Of a stretch of DNA of 64,000 bases, positions 13,112 to 25,689 are shown one piece after another (within the stretch, counting starts at the first letter, position 1; the number at the start of each line of letters is the position of its first letter). This DNA is from Moringa oleifera. Taxonomy: Eukaryota > Streptophyta > Magnoliopsida > Brassicales > Moringaceae. Location of the stretch: assembly GCA_021397835.1 (NCBI GenBank), contig JAJFZO010000049.1, positions 5,399,001 through 5,463,000 on the forward strand, read 5' to 3'. The notes beneath the pieces were generated by a model. That model searched no databases, was not told the DNA's origin, and worked only from the letters and a program-made list of their open reading frames with translations. Position numbers and translations under genes: made by a program.

Positions 13112-14388
13112 TTTGAACCAATCTAACATTTGTTGCAATTTGTTGCGAGAGGCTTCAAGATGTGTTACATAACAGGCACTCCAACTTACATGAAAATAGT
13201 TCTCTTAAATTTGTTCAATGAATTTCTTCACTGTGTGTTTCTGACTGAAAAAAAAAAAAAAAGAGAGAGAGAGTGAGAGAGAAGACTTTCTTCACTGTGT
13301 GCATTACAAGAAAATTCAGGTAACATATCTTTCATTCTCAATAAGCCTGTTTGTTCAGTTGAATTTGTAAATCAAATGCATCCTGTTCAGAAATTTCAAC
13401 GATCCTCTCGGGCATGACAAATCTCCAATAGGCTTCGCTTATCAAAGAGAAAGAGCCCATTATAGGAGATTTCTGCCTAACAAGATGCTGCATGGGCTTG
13501 AGTTCAGTCCCGAAGGCTGGCTTTTTTAAACAGTCTGCAGTAAATGATTAAGGTTTGGGTAATGTTATTTATTGGCCCATCATCTCTCTTACCTGTTGGT
13601 ATTTGTTTATTATCAAGTAACCTGTCAATTGATTAAGTATTTGAATTTATTTTATAATTATCAGTTAGAGTTATTACTTATTCCATTATTATAATAATAT
13701 TATTTTAATTTAAATCAAAATGCATTATTTTAAAATACTATTCTTTTTTTACCATATAAAAATGCATAGTATAACAATAAATTATGAATACCTCAATGAT
13801 TAATTAATCTACTTATTTGTAATTGGTCAGCATGTGAGGAATATGCAGAACCTATAAATGAAGCTACTTATTCCATTCGAATCATAGGATGATAATAAAC
13901 TTGAACCTAAAACCACAGGAATAATAAGTTTTATCCTATAGCATAGAATTGGAACTTTGGTTTGTCTTTTTTTCATTATATAATTATAATAGGACTAAAT
14001 TACAAGGATCTCGTTTAAATAAAAAGAAAAACAATGTGCATGAAAAATATAATTAAAATTTGAAGTTAAACATAATCATGCATGATAAAATTCTTTTGAG
14101 TTCTTATTTGCAGCAAGTATTCTTACTAATTAATTAAGATAAACTCTCACAACATTTACTACTAACATAATTAGTGATAACAAAAAAGTACATAATCCCG
14201 TTAATCTTCAAAACTTGTAATAATTTATGCACATAATCATTGGACAACAAGGATATTGATTATCAAAATGAAAACAAAATGCATTATCATATAAAACTAT
14301 ATAATATATAGTTTTTTTTTCATAGGAAGCTTAACCATTAGTATTAAATTGTTAATTAGGGATTAATCTTATTTAGCTTTCAATCAGG

Positions 14389-14532
14389 ATGACACCATGT
14401 TCCTCACAATCTTCAATGAAGCCTCTCCACTTGCCTTTGCTAGAGAGCGAGAAGGAGAGCCACGTGAAGGGAGCGTGCATCGATGAGAAAGGCCACTACT
14501 TTTTTGGCAGCTTGGCTACGCTTCCCGAGTAA
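14389..14532 (+). other. Short open frame of 47 codons, coding status unknown
   Basis: An ATG frame runs 47 codons in a locally GC-richer patch surrounded by AT-rich DNA. It reads MTPCSSQSSMKPLHLPLLES at its start, is rich in Ser, Leu and charged residues, and has no motif I know. Its final codon overlaps a possible splice donor (GAgtaaag), and a TTTAG acceptor-like site lies just before it, so it could be part of a spliced gene. The opposite strand is also open for 35 codons. I do not recognise it. Confidence 0.2.
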
Positions 14533-14716
14533 AGTGGGGAGCAAACGCTACTGCTACTTTCCATGCAGTAAAACCTGCAAACCCTAAAAAATAAAGAAAA
14601 AAAGACCGTTAAGCATCTTCTTCTTCTTCGCTTTCTCCTCTATTTGGTCCATCCATTTACTTTAATAATATTTTGCCCTAAAGAAACCCTAGGACTACCA
14701 TGATTGTCTAAGGAGA

Positions 14717-14833
14717 ATGAACCACGTAATTCGCAATGCACATGCCTCTGTTTACATGATTATATTCCTCTTCCCTCTGCTTTCTTCTTCATTACTCAAT
14801 GGCAAGTACCTCTTTTTTATTACTCGTCATTAA
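14717..14833 (+). other. Short open frame with signal-peptide-like start
   Basis: The frame encodes 38 residues, with a hydrophobic run (YMIIFLFPLLSSSLL) after a short polar N-terminus. This is the shape of a secretory signal peptide or membrane anchor. A donor-like site (GGCAAgtacct) lies at its end, so it might be the first exon of a small secreted protein. I searched downstream by eye for a Cys-rich or CLE-like exon and did not find one. Status is open. Confidence 0.2.
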
Positions 14834-16713
14834 CCCCACAAGGTTAATTCTGTTAACCCTTATCGTTCTTCATTCAAAGATAATCCCTCGCATTCATTTT
14901 GGCCAAACATGTCAAAAAGAAAAGAAAACACTGCTTTGATGCGTTAAAGTATTATATACTTTCAGTTCATCCAAACATTTCACCATTATCAAATGCATTT
15001 ATTGATGTACAGAGAATTAGGAACTTAATTGTTGATTGGCGAAGTAATTTTCCAGTGATAGAAAAAATAAATATATAAAGTTTAGCTATCAATTTTGTCA
15101 AATTATCACATAAGAAAAAAAATTTAAAACGTCAATACATCTTATATCAATAAAGGACCTGATTTTTATTATATTAAATTGATTTATGTATTATTAGATT
15201 GTTTGAAAAAAATTATTAAATTATAATTGATTAGGAACTATAATAAAAAAGAAAATTAATTAAAAGCAAAAAAACAAGCATTTGTATACGATTTAAGCAT
15301 ACCCAAAATGTGAAATTTTGTTTGGGTAAGTACCAAGAACTTGAAATTCAGCTTGATTAATATAGCTGTTTAATTAAGCCGCGTCTTATAAGCAATTATA
15401 TGAAGTGGACAAGTAAACCACTGCCCACTAATGTTTTGTGGGAGAGAGAATTGAGAGACCAAGTGGCCAAGGAGATGCATCAAAAGCATATCATTTTTGG
15501 ATTATTATTGAATAGTTAATTAAATCAACTTCATATAGCTAATTGGACCGACGAGACATATATGATTAGATATGAAGAGGCAAATGTGGGTTGATTTTGA
15601 TGTTTAATTACGAGGTTTATAGAGAATAAAAAGTTAGATAAGAGGCAAGATCTAGCAAACAGACATGCTGATGCAATATAGATGTCAAAGTCATGTGCAT
15701 CTATGCTTATTCCCATAACCAAAATTTATAAGACCCAAAAGGAAAAAAAAAAAAGAAGATAAATTTATCATATCCATGTTACTATTAGCTATAAACTATA
15801 TATTATATGTAATTTGTATTCATAGAAATTTGTGAGAAATTTGACTCCTGTTTTAGCCTTACACTTATCCAACTATCTAAAACGACTCACATGAAGGTTG
15901 CTTGCTGATGTTATATTTCATACATTAATCAACGTATTTAGCAAAAGTATTGCAAAGACATAACACATAATTAGTAGTTAATAAAACTAATAATTAAAAT
16001 TAAAATGTTTATATTTTTATTATTTATATTAATATTATAAATTATAAAATATTCTTTAAAATTCATAAGAAAACCTAAGATACTATAATACATCAAATGA
16101 ATATAACACAATTACTCTAATCTTATATGCAAATGCAAGCATGGCCCCTATTGCTAATGACAATAGGAGCAGGCAAGAGGGGTCACTCATTCTTTATCTT
16201 TATTGGGTAAAACGAAAAAGTTAATGGAGGTGACATAGTTGTACTCTAAGATAGTGTCACTTTGAGAAACAGATATTTCCTTAAATAATAAAGATGGTAC
16301 CTTTTCTCTCTTTTTTGTGATAATTGGAGAGAGAAATCTTTAGTGGGCAGGACACCCACAAGAGTACAAGAAATTGAAACACAAGCCGCAGGATTTGAAG
16401 CGTGAATGAGCTTTCATTTCATTTTCTTTCTATATAAACTATAAGAAGAAAACATTATAATATACACATTAATAATTTAATGTTAGTGTAGAATATGATG
16501 TCCATGTGGATGGGGTATAGTTTTAGCAGTCTTCAAAGTGGTCCAACTACTAACCCCCATATAGGAATCAGAATCCCATCTCTTCATGATTGATTCAGCA
16601 TTCCCTAAATCTATTTAGCCCAATCATCTCATTTCCACCATTAAATAACAAGCTCGCTTTCTCCATTAAAAAACTACATGGGCACATTTCTCTTGACAAG
16701 TTTGAACATGGGT

Positions 16714-17008
16714 ACCCACTAATCTGGGCAAATTTTTCTTCCAAAAAAACAGAGTAAAAAATCACATTTTCTGGCTAACCAAACAGTAATTCAGAGATGA
16801 CCGAGTTGGAGTTTTCACAATGGGTATTCCTTAAAAGATGTAAAAGAGGAGAATGTGAAACCCAGATGAGACACCCACTAATTTGGGCAAACATTTCTTC
16901 CTTAAAAAAAATGAAAAGTAGAATCACATTTTCTGGTTAACCAAACAGTAATTTGGAGAAGACCTAATTGGGTATTCCACATGATAGGAAAAAGTGAAAC
17001 CCAGATGG
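16714..17008 (+). repeat. Diverged tandem duplication of about 150 bp
   Basis: Copy 1 (about 16714-16872) and copy 2 (about 16873-17008) share, in the same order, cccactaat-tgggcaaa, tcttcc, agaatcacattttctgg (copy 1 variant), taaccaaacagtaatt, gggtattcc and gtgaaacccagatg. Indels separate them. The unit has no open frame and is not near a known gene. Confidence 0.8.
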
Positions 17009-20000
17009 GATTAGGGCATTAGAAAACAGAGGAATGTGTGCAGAGAGGAGAGAGAGAGAGAGAGAGGAGAAGTCGGTGAGGGAACGTGGGAGTTGCAGAT
17101 TGGAAAGTGTGCTGTTGGTTGCTGGGGGGTGCTTTGTCTTGGACCCACTAAGGAGGAAGCTGGACCTCACCAAATTTTCACTTAAATATTTAATCAAACA
17201 CTAGGTGAGCATTCTAAGCTTTCTTTTGTTACAGTGTCTGCAAGACTTCTAATTGGTCAGATCTCAGATGCGTGGTAAAGATTGCATCACATTGATGAAA
17301 AAGCAAATTTAAAGCTAAAGAAGCTGATGCAGATCTGAAATCCATGTGGGTTAATTGAAAACACAAAGACGACCAGGGAAACAGAGAGAGAGAGAGAGAG
17401 AGAAGTCATATAAAGTGAGAAGCTCTGCAAGTGCTTTTATATGATTACTAATATGGCAATGACAAGACAGATGAAAAAGATGTTAGACCTATAAGATGTG
17501 GTTAGAGGTGAAGAAGCTTAGGGGAGAAATAGGCTCACATGGCGAAACTACAGAATGGTTATGGTGTTTTGTTCCCAAAGACACTTCACATGGGGTGGCA
17601 GCCTCCGCTTCTGTTTAGAGGATAGCAACCCCACCTGTCACCCAGCCCATTGGTAACAACCAGAGACGTCTGTTTGGCAGCCTAGAAACTGATTTTCTCA
17701 TCAATGATCAGTTGTTTTCTCCTTGTGGATGATGAATTCTATGTTCGGTAGCTGCTTCCTTTGCCTCAGACATCAAATTTAAAGCATTTTCATTCCTAAG
17801 GAACAGGCCAGACTGTTAAAAGAAAAACACTTTATTGAAGCTTAGCTCTTTCATGAATGAGACATCTAATGGTCTTCCCCTTTTGACTTGAACTCAATCT
17901 TATCACAAGCAACAAGGAAATGCTATTTTCCTTTGTCTATTAGCTAACAAAATAGATGATATATCAAATTTGTAGTTTCTTTTTTTTTTTTTATTTAAAT
18001 TACCATAACACTAATTAATTATTTGAAATAAATTTAATTTTAATTTTAATTTTATAAAAATATAATTAAATTTATACTCAGATCTAAAGATCAACATGCA
18101 TATTGAACCTGTAAAATGGATTTAAGCTTTTGATATTTAAATTAACCGAAAATTGGATTGCTCTTTTAACGAGGCTCATAAAAATCCAAACCAATTGACA
18201 CCCATTTAAAGCACTGAACTTGTAAATTTAAAAAACCTAAAAATATAATATCAATAACTTACATTATCTATTTTAAAATTTAAAAATATAAAGATAATAT
18301 TTTAATTTATTTTTAAAAAATAAATTAAAATATTTTATTTTTAATTTAAATAATAACTTTTGTTATTATTATTATTTAGTGAATAACACAGTAATAAATA
18401 ATATTCATATACTAAAAAAAAACCTTGCTTTCCTCAAACAGTATCTGAAACCACCCAAATTTGATCGATCCGGTCCCCTGATTATAATATGTAGGCACCA
18501 TATGGTCAATCTCGAAAGCTAGGTTTTGGTACATTTAGAAGTTTATCATAATTAAAATTTAGAAAATGAAAATTTTCGTGTCTAAGTTAGGGAATTTCCT
18601 CGATTAGCATGCGGGTTGTCGAGACAAAGATATACAAAAGATCAAAAACCGAAATTGACCATATATAGTGTGAACAACTTGTGACGAAATTCGTGTAAAT
18701 TAATGTAGAGGGATGCTGAAACCGCAAGCAAAGAGATCTTCAATGTAATTCAATACTTAGCTTTTTACTTAGAAGAGTAAGGCAACGTGCTCGGAATTAT
18801 AAATCTTAATTAAAAAAGAGATATGTTGATGAAACTCACAACAAATTATCCTAATTATGTGTTTATTAATAATTATTTAAAAACAAAAAAAAAAACAACA
18901 CGAGCAATGCATTGATTTATGTTAATTTGGACCTATAAAGTATAAAGTTGTAAAAGTACACCCTGTGAGATCACGGAGGCTTGCGGGGGAGTTTGATACG
19001 CATGATTTACCTAATACATGGTATTTTAATCATAATTAACTTTGATAATCTTTGAATTAGGAGAATAATATATAATTAAATCAAAATAATTGCGTTGTTG
19101 TTGATTTGTATTGGTCAAAGGAAGATGGGGAAGAGACAAAAGAAAATAGTTCCATTAGCTCACCATATCATGATTAATTAGTTATACTTTTAGTTTTTTC
19201 CTTTTCTTTTTCTTTTTTTTTTTTCGCTTCTGGTGTTGGCTTTATTGGAAAATAAATGTTTATATATCTATGGTGGTAGAAAATGCATGCGAGTGTCACG
19301 AGATGATGTGATAGGCTAGTGAAAAATCAGTATCAAAGGCGTCCATGCAGCGAATTAAAAGTACCGTAGTCTCGACCCTCCAAATTTTGTCACGATCACG
19401 TGGCAGATTACGTTGTTGCGGAACCTTTGATTCTCTGAATACTATGGTCTTTGCCTTTTGTATCATCGCTGCCACGTTTAAACCCACGTTGGCTGCCACG
19501 TCACAGCCTCGCCCAGCCATCCCCTCCAAGGTAGTGCTACTGTGAGGGAGGGTCTATTTTTAGTGGCGATTGATGCACATGCAGTTCACCAGGAATACGA
19601 CGCCGTTTAGATACCCAAACTCTTTGCAATGAAAAATTAAAGAATTCGTCATGGGCCATCCCTACCTTCTCGTGATTCTTTGTGCATATGTAGAAGACGG
19701 CCTGAATTCGAATCATATGCTTGTTCCACTTATTTTTGTAATAAATATAAATTAATCAAAAATCAAATGATGAAACGGCGACGCAGAAGGAGGGAGAAGA
19801 AAGCACCGGGTCGGGTCAGAAAGTTTGTACTTGGGTTCACTGAGACACTATTCAAACTCACGAAAACGAAGGAAGTGGCTATCTGCCACGTAGAGTGAGA
19901 GCATTGCCCACGGAGTCTTACCTGCACCTGCAACTCTCTGTGCTCTTAACATGCAACATGGTCCTCTATATCCAATAAAAATTAACTTTTTTTAATTAAA

Positions 20001-20303
20001 TCAAGGATCCGAATATCCGAAATGTCCCCCATTTCACTCCCCGCCTTCTCTTTTAAGGACCCGATTATGATTTTACGATTAGGCCCCGAACTGTCTGGGC
20101 TTTATTGGTATTTCATAAAAAGTTAAGGGTAAGTACGGTCTTTTCGTTCTGACCCCACTGCCTTTGCCTTAACTCCTCCAACCCTTTTAAAGACCAGAAA
20201 AGCGGGAGACGTCCATAGAGGCGCATTTATACTCCCACAGTTGGAGAGACAGAGAGATGGAGAAATGGAGAGCTGAGACTGATTGTAGGAGAGACAGATA
20301 GAC

Positions 20304-20328
20304 AGAGAGAGAGAGAGAGAGAGAGAGA
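20304..20328 (+). promoter_or_regulatory. GA-dinucleotide run in the 5' leader of the LONGIFOLIA-like gene
   Basis: A pure GA repeat lies 30-55 bases before the start codon at 20360. GA/CT runs in plant leaders are targets of BPC-type GAGA-binding proteins and are also ordinary microsatellites. Its position in the predicted transcript makes a regulatory role possible but unproven. Confidence 0.4.
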
Positions 20329-20359
20329 ACTGAAAGGAAAGAGAGAAAGTTCTGGGAAA

Positions 20360-23300
20360 ATGACGACCGGGTTATTGCAAGATCAGAATCTGGAGAAGGA
20401 AATAGGGAAGCAGATGGGTTGCATGGCTGGGTTCCTTCAAATCTTTGACCGCCACCAGATTCTCACTGGAAAACGCCTTTACGCCACCAAACGCCTGCCT
20501 CCAACTCCGGTAAAATTCTCATTCTATCATCCTGCTTGTTTGCCGGTAAAATGTGGAGAACTACATATTCACTTTTATGTGTATGCAATCTCTGTTTGGA
20601 TTTTTACCTGTGTCTCACTGGTTCTGTGGGAACTTTCAGCCTGTGGAATCTTCACCAGAGTCAGAGAAGGCGATGGGTTCGCCGGCGATGTCGAGAGAAT
20701 TGGAAAAGCAGCAGCAAAGCATATCAGTGCTTTCACCTGACCGGCTCAATACATTTCCAGTACCGGAGCCCCGATCTCCGGCTCCAGAGACTGCTACTCC
20801 GACAGAGAATCCGACCAAATCGGTACTCCCTATCCCAGTTTTCGATTTCAAAGAAGGGACAAGGTCGTCCTGGAAGTTCTCAAAAGAAGCTCCCAGGCTG
20901 TCACTTGATAGTAGAGCCGTCGTGGACGCCAAAGGAAGCCTAAAACCCAGAGAGATCCGAACCAACTCGGCCATTTTATCTGCAAATCAATGCGAAAGCA
21001 CAGAAGACGGAGCCGACGACGTCGATAAGCAACGGCGATCGCCAAGTGTGATCGCTAGGCTCATGGGGCTTGGATCGTTGCCTAGTTCAGATCCTGAACC
21101 AGCCAAGAAAGCGGAGCTGCGAAGATCGGCGTCCGAGTCGAGAGCATCCAGAGATCACTATCGCTTCATTGATGGGATCAATTTTCAATCGCAACAGTCA
21201 CGGCAGCAGCAGCTGCACGAACATAATCTATACAGCAACATTTCAAGCAATGTGAACAGAGACAATAGTAACAATTACAGGGCAGCTAGAGAAGATAATA
21301 GAAGTGTCCCAAGAGCAGTAGATCCAAGAGAGTTCGCTGTACGGAGCGCCAGAGCTGAGCCAGCGAAAGCACCACAAAGAGGCATGGTGCAACGGAAGAA
21401 CTTCTTCGATTCGGCTGATTTTTTTCCGGAACCGAAACAGACAATTTCCATCTATGGAGAGATCGAGAAGAGGCTCAAAATGAGAGGAATCGATGAGCCA
21501 TCAAAGGATCTCGAGACTCTGAAGCAAATACTCGAGGCTCTGCAACTCAAAGGGCTCCTACATTCTAAGAAACCTCCTAGTCAAATCAACAACAGGAATT
21601 TTGTCTACGAACGCAGTTTCTCGGCAGACGAATCTCCTATTGTCGTCATGAAACCAGCGAGGCAGCCTGTGCAGGTTAACCGGCCTGGGAGGATGGGCAA
21701 CTACTCGCCTCCTTCCGGCATGAGATCGAGAGCCGGAGTTCGCCGCAACTCTAACTTCGCCGGAGAGGTACCTCCTGCAGTGAGCCCGAGGCGCGACCGG
21801 CCACAGGTTGACGGCAAAGCACGCAACCAAACCAGAGGGAGGAATTCAATGTCCCCTACAAGGAGCGAGGGCAGCGTGAAGAGTCCTAGTAGGAGGACAT
21901 TGAATGTTGAAACTCAAAGGAGACCCAATGAGTTGATAGAACAGAGGAGAGGGTCCCCGCTTCAGTCTCCTAAGGTGGGGTTGCGGAGAGCTGGACCAGA
22001 TCAGACGACGAACAGATCACCGAGGAACAGGAAACCAACGGCCGAGATTTATCACAAGATGGAGAAAGTCTTCACTCCAGCAGAGGATGAGTTATCCATA
22101 GTTTCGGAAAGCAGTATAAGCACTTCTTCACAAACAGACACTGAGGTAAACTAGAACTTCTAGCCTTTTACCAATAACGAACCTATTTACTTTCTTAGAT
22201 CCAAAATCATCCTGCTTTTACTAATCAGCGTTGATTAATTATCTTACTTACGTGTGATTCACTTCGTAAGCTTTTCGTTTGGCAGAGATCCAAGATGGAG
22301 GAGTACAAGGAAGGAAGGAGTCTACTGGAGAGGTGCGATAAGCTGCTGCACAGCATAGCAGAGATGACGGCGACTGATTTGCAGCCGAGTCCAGTCTCGG
22401 TTCTGGATTCCTCCTTCTACAAGGAGGAGTCGTCTCCTTCGCCGGTCATGAAACGCACCATTGATTTCAAAGGTAAAAAACCCTTTTCACCAATCCTTAT
22501 TAGCAACACCCCCCCACCACCCCGCGGGTCTCCATCAGATAGATTTTGTTTTAACTGGTAGATTTTTCTCCATAGCTGCTCCTGTCTTGGTCCAGGCTTG
22601 TTTGGTCCCCGTTGAAAAACTTGCTTTGCCATGTCATATTATTTAATACTCGGGTCTTTTTCAAGTTATACGATCAGGAAGTTTTGCTTAACTGTGGTTA
22701 TTTCAGAACAAAGCCCAAATTTTGCCCTGAAGCAAATAGTAATGGAGCCTTCTCCAGACAGGTTCATGCTTTCACTTTCATGGCTGTTTGGGATTGGCCG
22801 CTACTAACCAAATAGGACATAAGATTGGAGAATCTAACAAAGTTCCTCCTGGTGCAATCACGTGGGCTTGATCATTGATCGACGCCGTATAATTCAGAAG
22901 TCCAAAAAAAAAAAAGTACTCTCATTGAACTGGAACTGTAATCTATAACGGGCTTTAATGGGAAAGTGACTGCAACCTCTTTCTCCTTCCTGCAAAAATT
23001 ACCTGATGGTGAGAGAAAACCATCGACTTCCCGTAACTCAGCCGTACTGGGTGGCTAGCTTTGAAAGGGAATATCGTCGCTGAACTTGGACTGACAGGTG
23101 TCCGTTACAGGCCATAGCCAGTTGGACCATTCTATCCTGCCTTGGGTTGTCTTAGGATTGGCCCACCGGGTTCGTAGACTCCCCATGTGAGGAACCTGAG
23201 TTTGGCATTTCCTCTCTGTCAGCATATTAAGGCCTTCTATGTTAGTTGTTACTCGCACTGTACGTACTTGCATCGTCTTTACTTGCATTTATCAATTATG

Positions 23301-23936
23301 TAAAGGAAATGGGTAATTTCTGATGCGATTTATATTTGAAAAATCTCAGAGCTGCCCGTTGAATCGGAAGATGAGCTTTGGAGTTCAGCATTGTCTATGG
23401 CGGAATCGAAATCGGAGGAGAAATCCGATGACTGTGATTTCATTTACATTTCTGATGTCCTGCGGGCATGCAATTACCTACCGGAAGACGCAGATATCTT
23501 CTTTTTGCTGGAGAAGCAGCAATATCTCAAAGGGAAGGACACTTCTAAATCGTCAAGACTCCAAAGGAGGCTTGTTTTTGACACCATAAACGAAATCCTG
23601 AACCGCAAGACGCAGTTGCCGCCGTGGAAAGCTGTTTCCTTGACGAGTTCTGCATCGACGGGGAAGACATTGTTGCAGCAAATTTGGAAGGAATTCCAAA
23701 GAATCCGGGAGAGGGACACATCTGAAGACTTGTTTGAGGTGATATGTGGTGTGCTAAGAAAGGACCTCGCAGGGGATGCCATCAACGGATGGGGCGATTG
23801 CCCTGTGGAGATGTCGGAGGCAGTCCTGGACATCGAACGGCTAATATTCAAAGATTTGATCGGCGAAACCATCCGGGATCTCGCTGCCTTTTCAGGCAAG
23901 TCGGATAAATTGTCACGTAGGAAGTTGGTATTCTGA
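20360..23936 (+). CDS. LONGIFOLIA/TRM-type protein (TON1-recruiting motif family)
   Basis: Members of this family bind microtubules and recruit TON1/PP2A complexes, steering cell elongation and division-plane placement. Exons are 20360-20509, 20640-22145, 22286-22472 and 23350-23936; all phases fit and give 809 residues, close to LONGIFOLIA proteins. Visible features: an N-terminal EIGKQMGCMAGFLQIFDRH block; the SPSVIARLMGLG motif (DUF3741 type) near residues 184-195; a long basic, Ser/Pro-rich disordered middle; QPSPVSVLDSSFY in exon 3; and a C-terminal DUF4378-like domain from about residue 643 (DFIYISDVLRACNYLPEDAD, LEKQQYLKGKDTSK, RRLVFDTINEIL) ending near IFKDLIGETIRDLA, which resembles the conserved TRM C-terminal motif. 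Splicing exon 3 directly to 23350 gives DFKELPVESEDELW, so no extra exon is needed. I cannot say which family member this is. Confidence 0.92.
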
Positions 23937-24989
23937 AATTAAGCTGAGAAAGCGGAAACCCCTTAGAAGTTCATCTGCTTTACTTTCTGGGTTCTCACCT
24001 TCCTAAGGTTATTAGTTTCCCTTTGACCCATTTGAAGAAACATGTGAATTGTTATTAATCTGTGTTCACCCGAAATCACTGGTGCAATGTGTAAGAAAAG
24101 ATGACCATCACTATCAACTTCCATTCCAGATAAAGTGGAGCTGCTAAAAGGCCACTCCTTTATGCAATCTGGATTTTACTCTGAAGAAATTAAAATTTTG
24201 AAATGGGAAATTGAAAACCTTTGACAAGAGTACAGTAGAGAAATTAGCAATGAATTATGAAGGCAGTGACTGGTGTATAAGTATTAGTACTGTAAGGTAT
24301 AGGGAGGAGCGTTGACTGAATGGGTGAAGCTTGGAATCCGATATAGAAATAGAACCTCTGAATCTGATGATGCAGAGCGTCAGGGTAATGCCTCCAGGCT
24401 GACAATCAGATTCAGAGTAAAAGAGAATTGGCAGTACCACAGCGTTTTTGATTGGGTATCCTGAATTTTCCTATTATCTTTTACTTCGTTTAGACGTTAT
24501 GTTATTTCACTCTGTCCGATTCTGCATTTTCCCACTGTTCTTCTCCTTCAAATCCAACCATGTAATTATAATCCAGAATACGACAGCTGCTGACCATATA
24601 CCACATCGCCCTGCCGCCTGCGCATCTATCTTGTCTTGTGCATAAGGGTCCTAAAGAAATTGTCAGATTTTATGGTAAAATCATTCATAGTTTTATATAC
24701 AAATTTATAATCTTCTAATATAATGATTCATATATATTCGGTATATATAAATTTTTAATTCCACATCGAATATATTTTAATTATATAATTTTTTAAATAT
24801 TAATTATAATTACAATATAATTTGTAAAAAGACAAAACTTACTATTTATTCACAACTTTCTAAACTTTGAATCAAGTTATCTATTTTGTAGTCTTGAATT
24901 GGAATTCATGATGGACTGATAATTATTAGTGTTAGTACTAATTAACAGTGACTAAGTTGTTTTAATTCTTGTAATTTTTATAATTTTAA

Positions 24990-25600
24990 AATAATTTTAA
25001 AATATAAAATTTATATTGGTAAATATCATTTAAAATTCTGAGTTTAATAGTATCTCTCCAATCAAAAATTAACTTTTAAAATATATCCAAAGAGATTTTA
25101 ATTTATTGATTTTGGTAAATTAAACATTGATTCAAAATAATTTAAAAAATTAATAATTTTTTATTATTAAAAATAACTAAAAACTTTTTAAATAGATTTT
25201 ACACTTTATTTTGATTTTATTTTTTAAATTTAAATTTTTTAAACTAATTAACTATTTTATATAAATTTTTAAAAATTTTGATTTTAATTAAAAAATATTT
25301 TTAATACTTAAAATTTTTTAACTTTTCTATGATGATAACTTGAATATTTTATTACATTCATAAAATATTACAAGTCAAAATTTGTTGTAAAATATCTCTA
25401 ATTTGAATATTTTTAATATTTAAATTTTTTAATAAGGTTTAATTTTGATAAAATTAAAATATTAAAATTTATTTAGATACTTTTTGAAAGTAAATGTTTG
25501 ATTAGAGAGAGAAGGTAAAATTTAAGGTTTTAAATGATATTTACTTAATTTATATATTTTTTAATAAAATTATTTTAAAATGATATGATATATTTTTAAA
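24990..25600. repeat. AT-rich element with long imperfect inverted arms
   Basis: The left arm (about 24990-25140) contains gtaaatatcatttaaaa, then ctctccaatcaaa, then ttttaatttattgattttgg. The right arm (about 25440-25600) carries the reverse complements in mirrored order: ttttaaatgatatttac, ttgattagagagag, and the equivalent of the third block. The arms are roughly three-quarters identical. The element is about 600 bp and has no coding capacity, as expected for a non-autonomous DNA transposon or foldback element. Confidence 0.6.
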
Positions 25601-25642
25601 ATATATGAATTTAATATTCTGGCAGCAGAGGATTAATAAATT

Positions 25643-25646
<4 letters not shown>

Positions 25647-25688
<42 letters not shown>
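25647..25688. repeat. TA dinucleotide microsatellite
   Basis: About 21 uninterrupted TA units. It lies between two AT-rich repeat blocks and far from any gene. Confidence 0.95.

Positions 25689-25689
<1 letters not shown>

Larger units (their letters stand above)
13112..20359. other. Long intergenic region without a confident gene
   Basis: About 7 kb with mixed composition. It starts with the 3' region of the G-gamma gene. About 13600-14340 and 17940-18420 are AT-rich and probably repeat-derived. About 14380-14840 and 16500-17720 are less AT-rich but hold no recognised family; two short ORFs at 14389 and 14717 are listed separately. A tandem duplication lies at 16714-17008. The last 500 bases should be the promoter of the LONGIFOLIA-like gene. 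No tRNA, rRNA or known miRNA sequence was recognised. Confidence 0.55.

Noticed and set aside
19680..19898. Arg-rich open frame upstream of the LONGIFOLIA-like gene
   Set aside because: The basic run comes from a purine-rich stretch, no domain is visible, and the position is that of a promoter. Probably chance.
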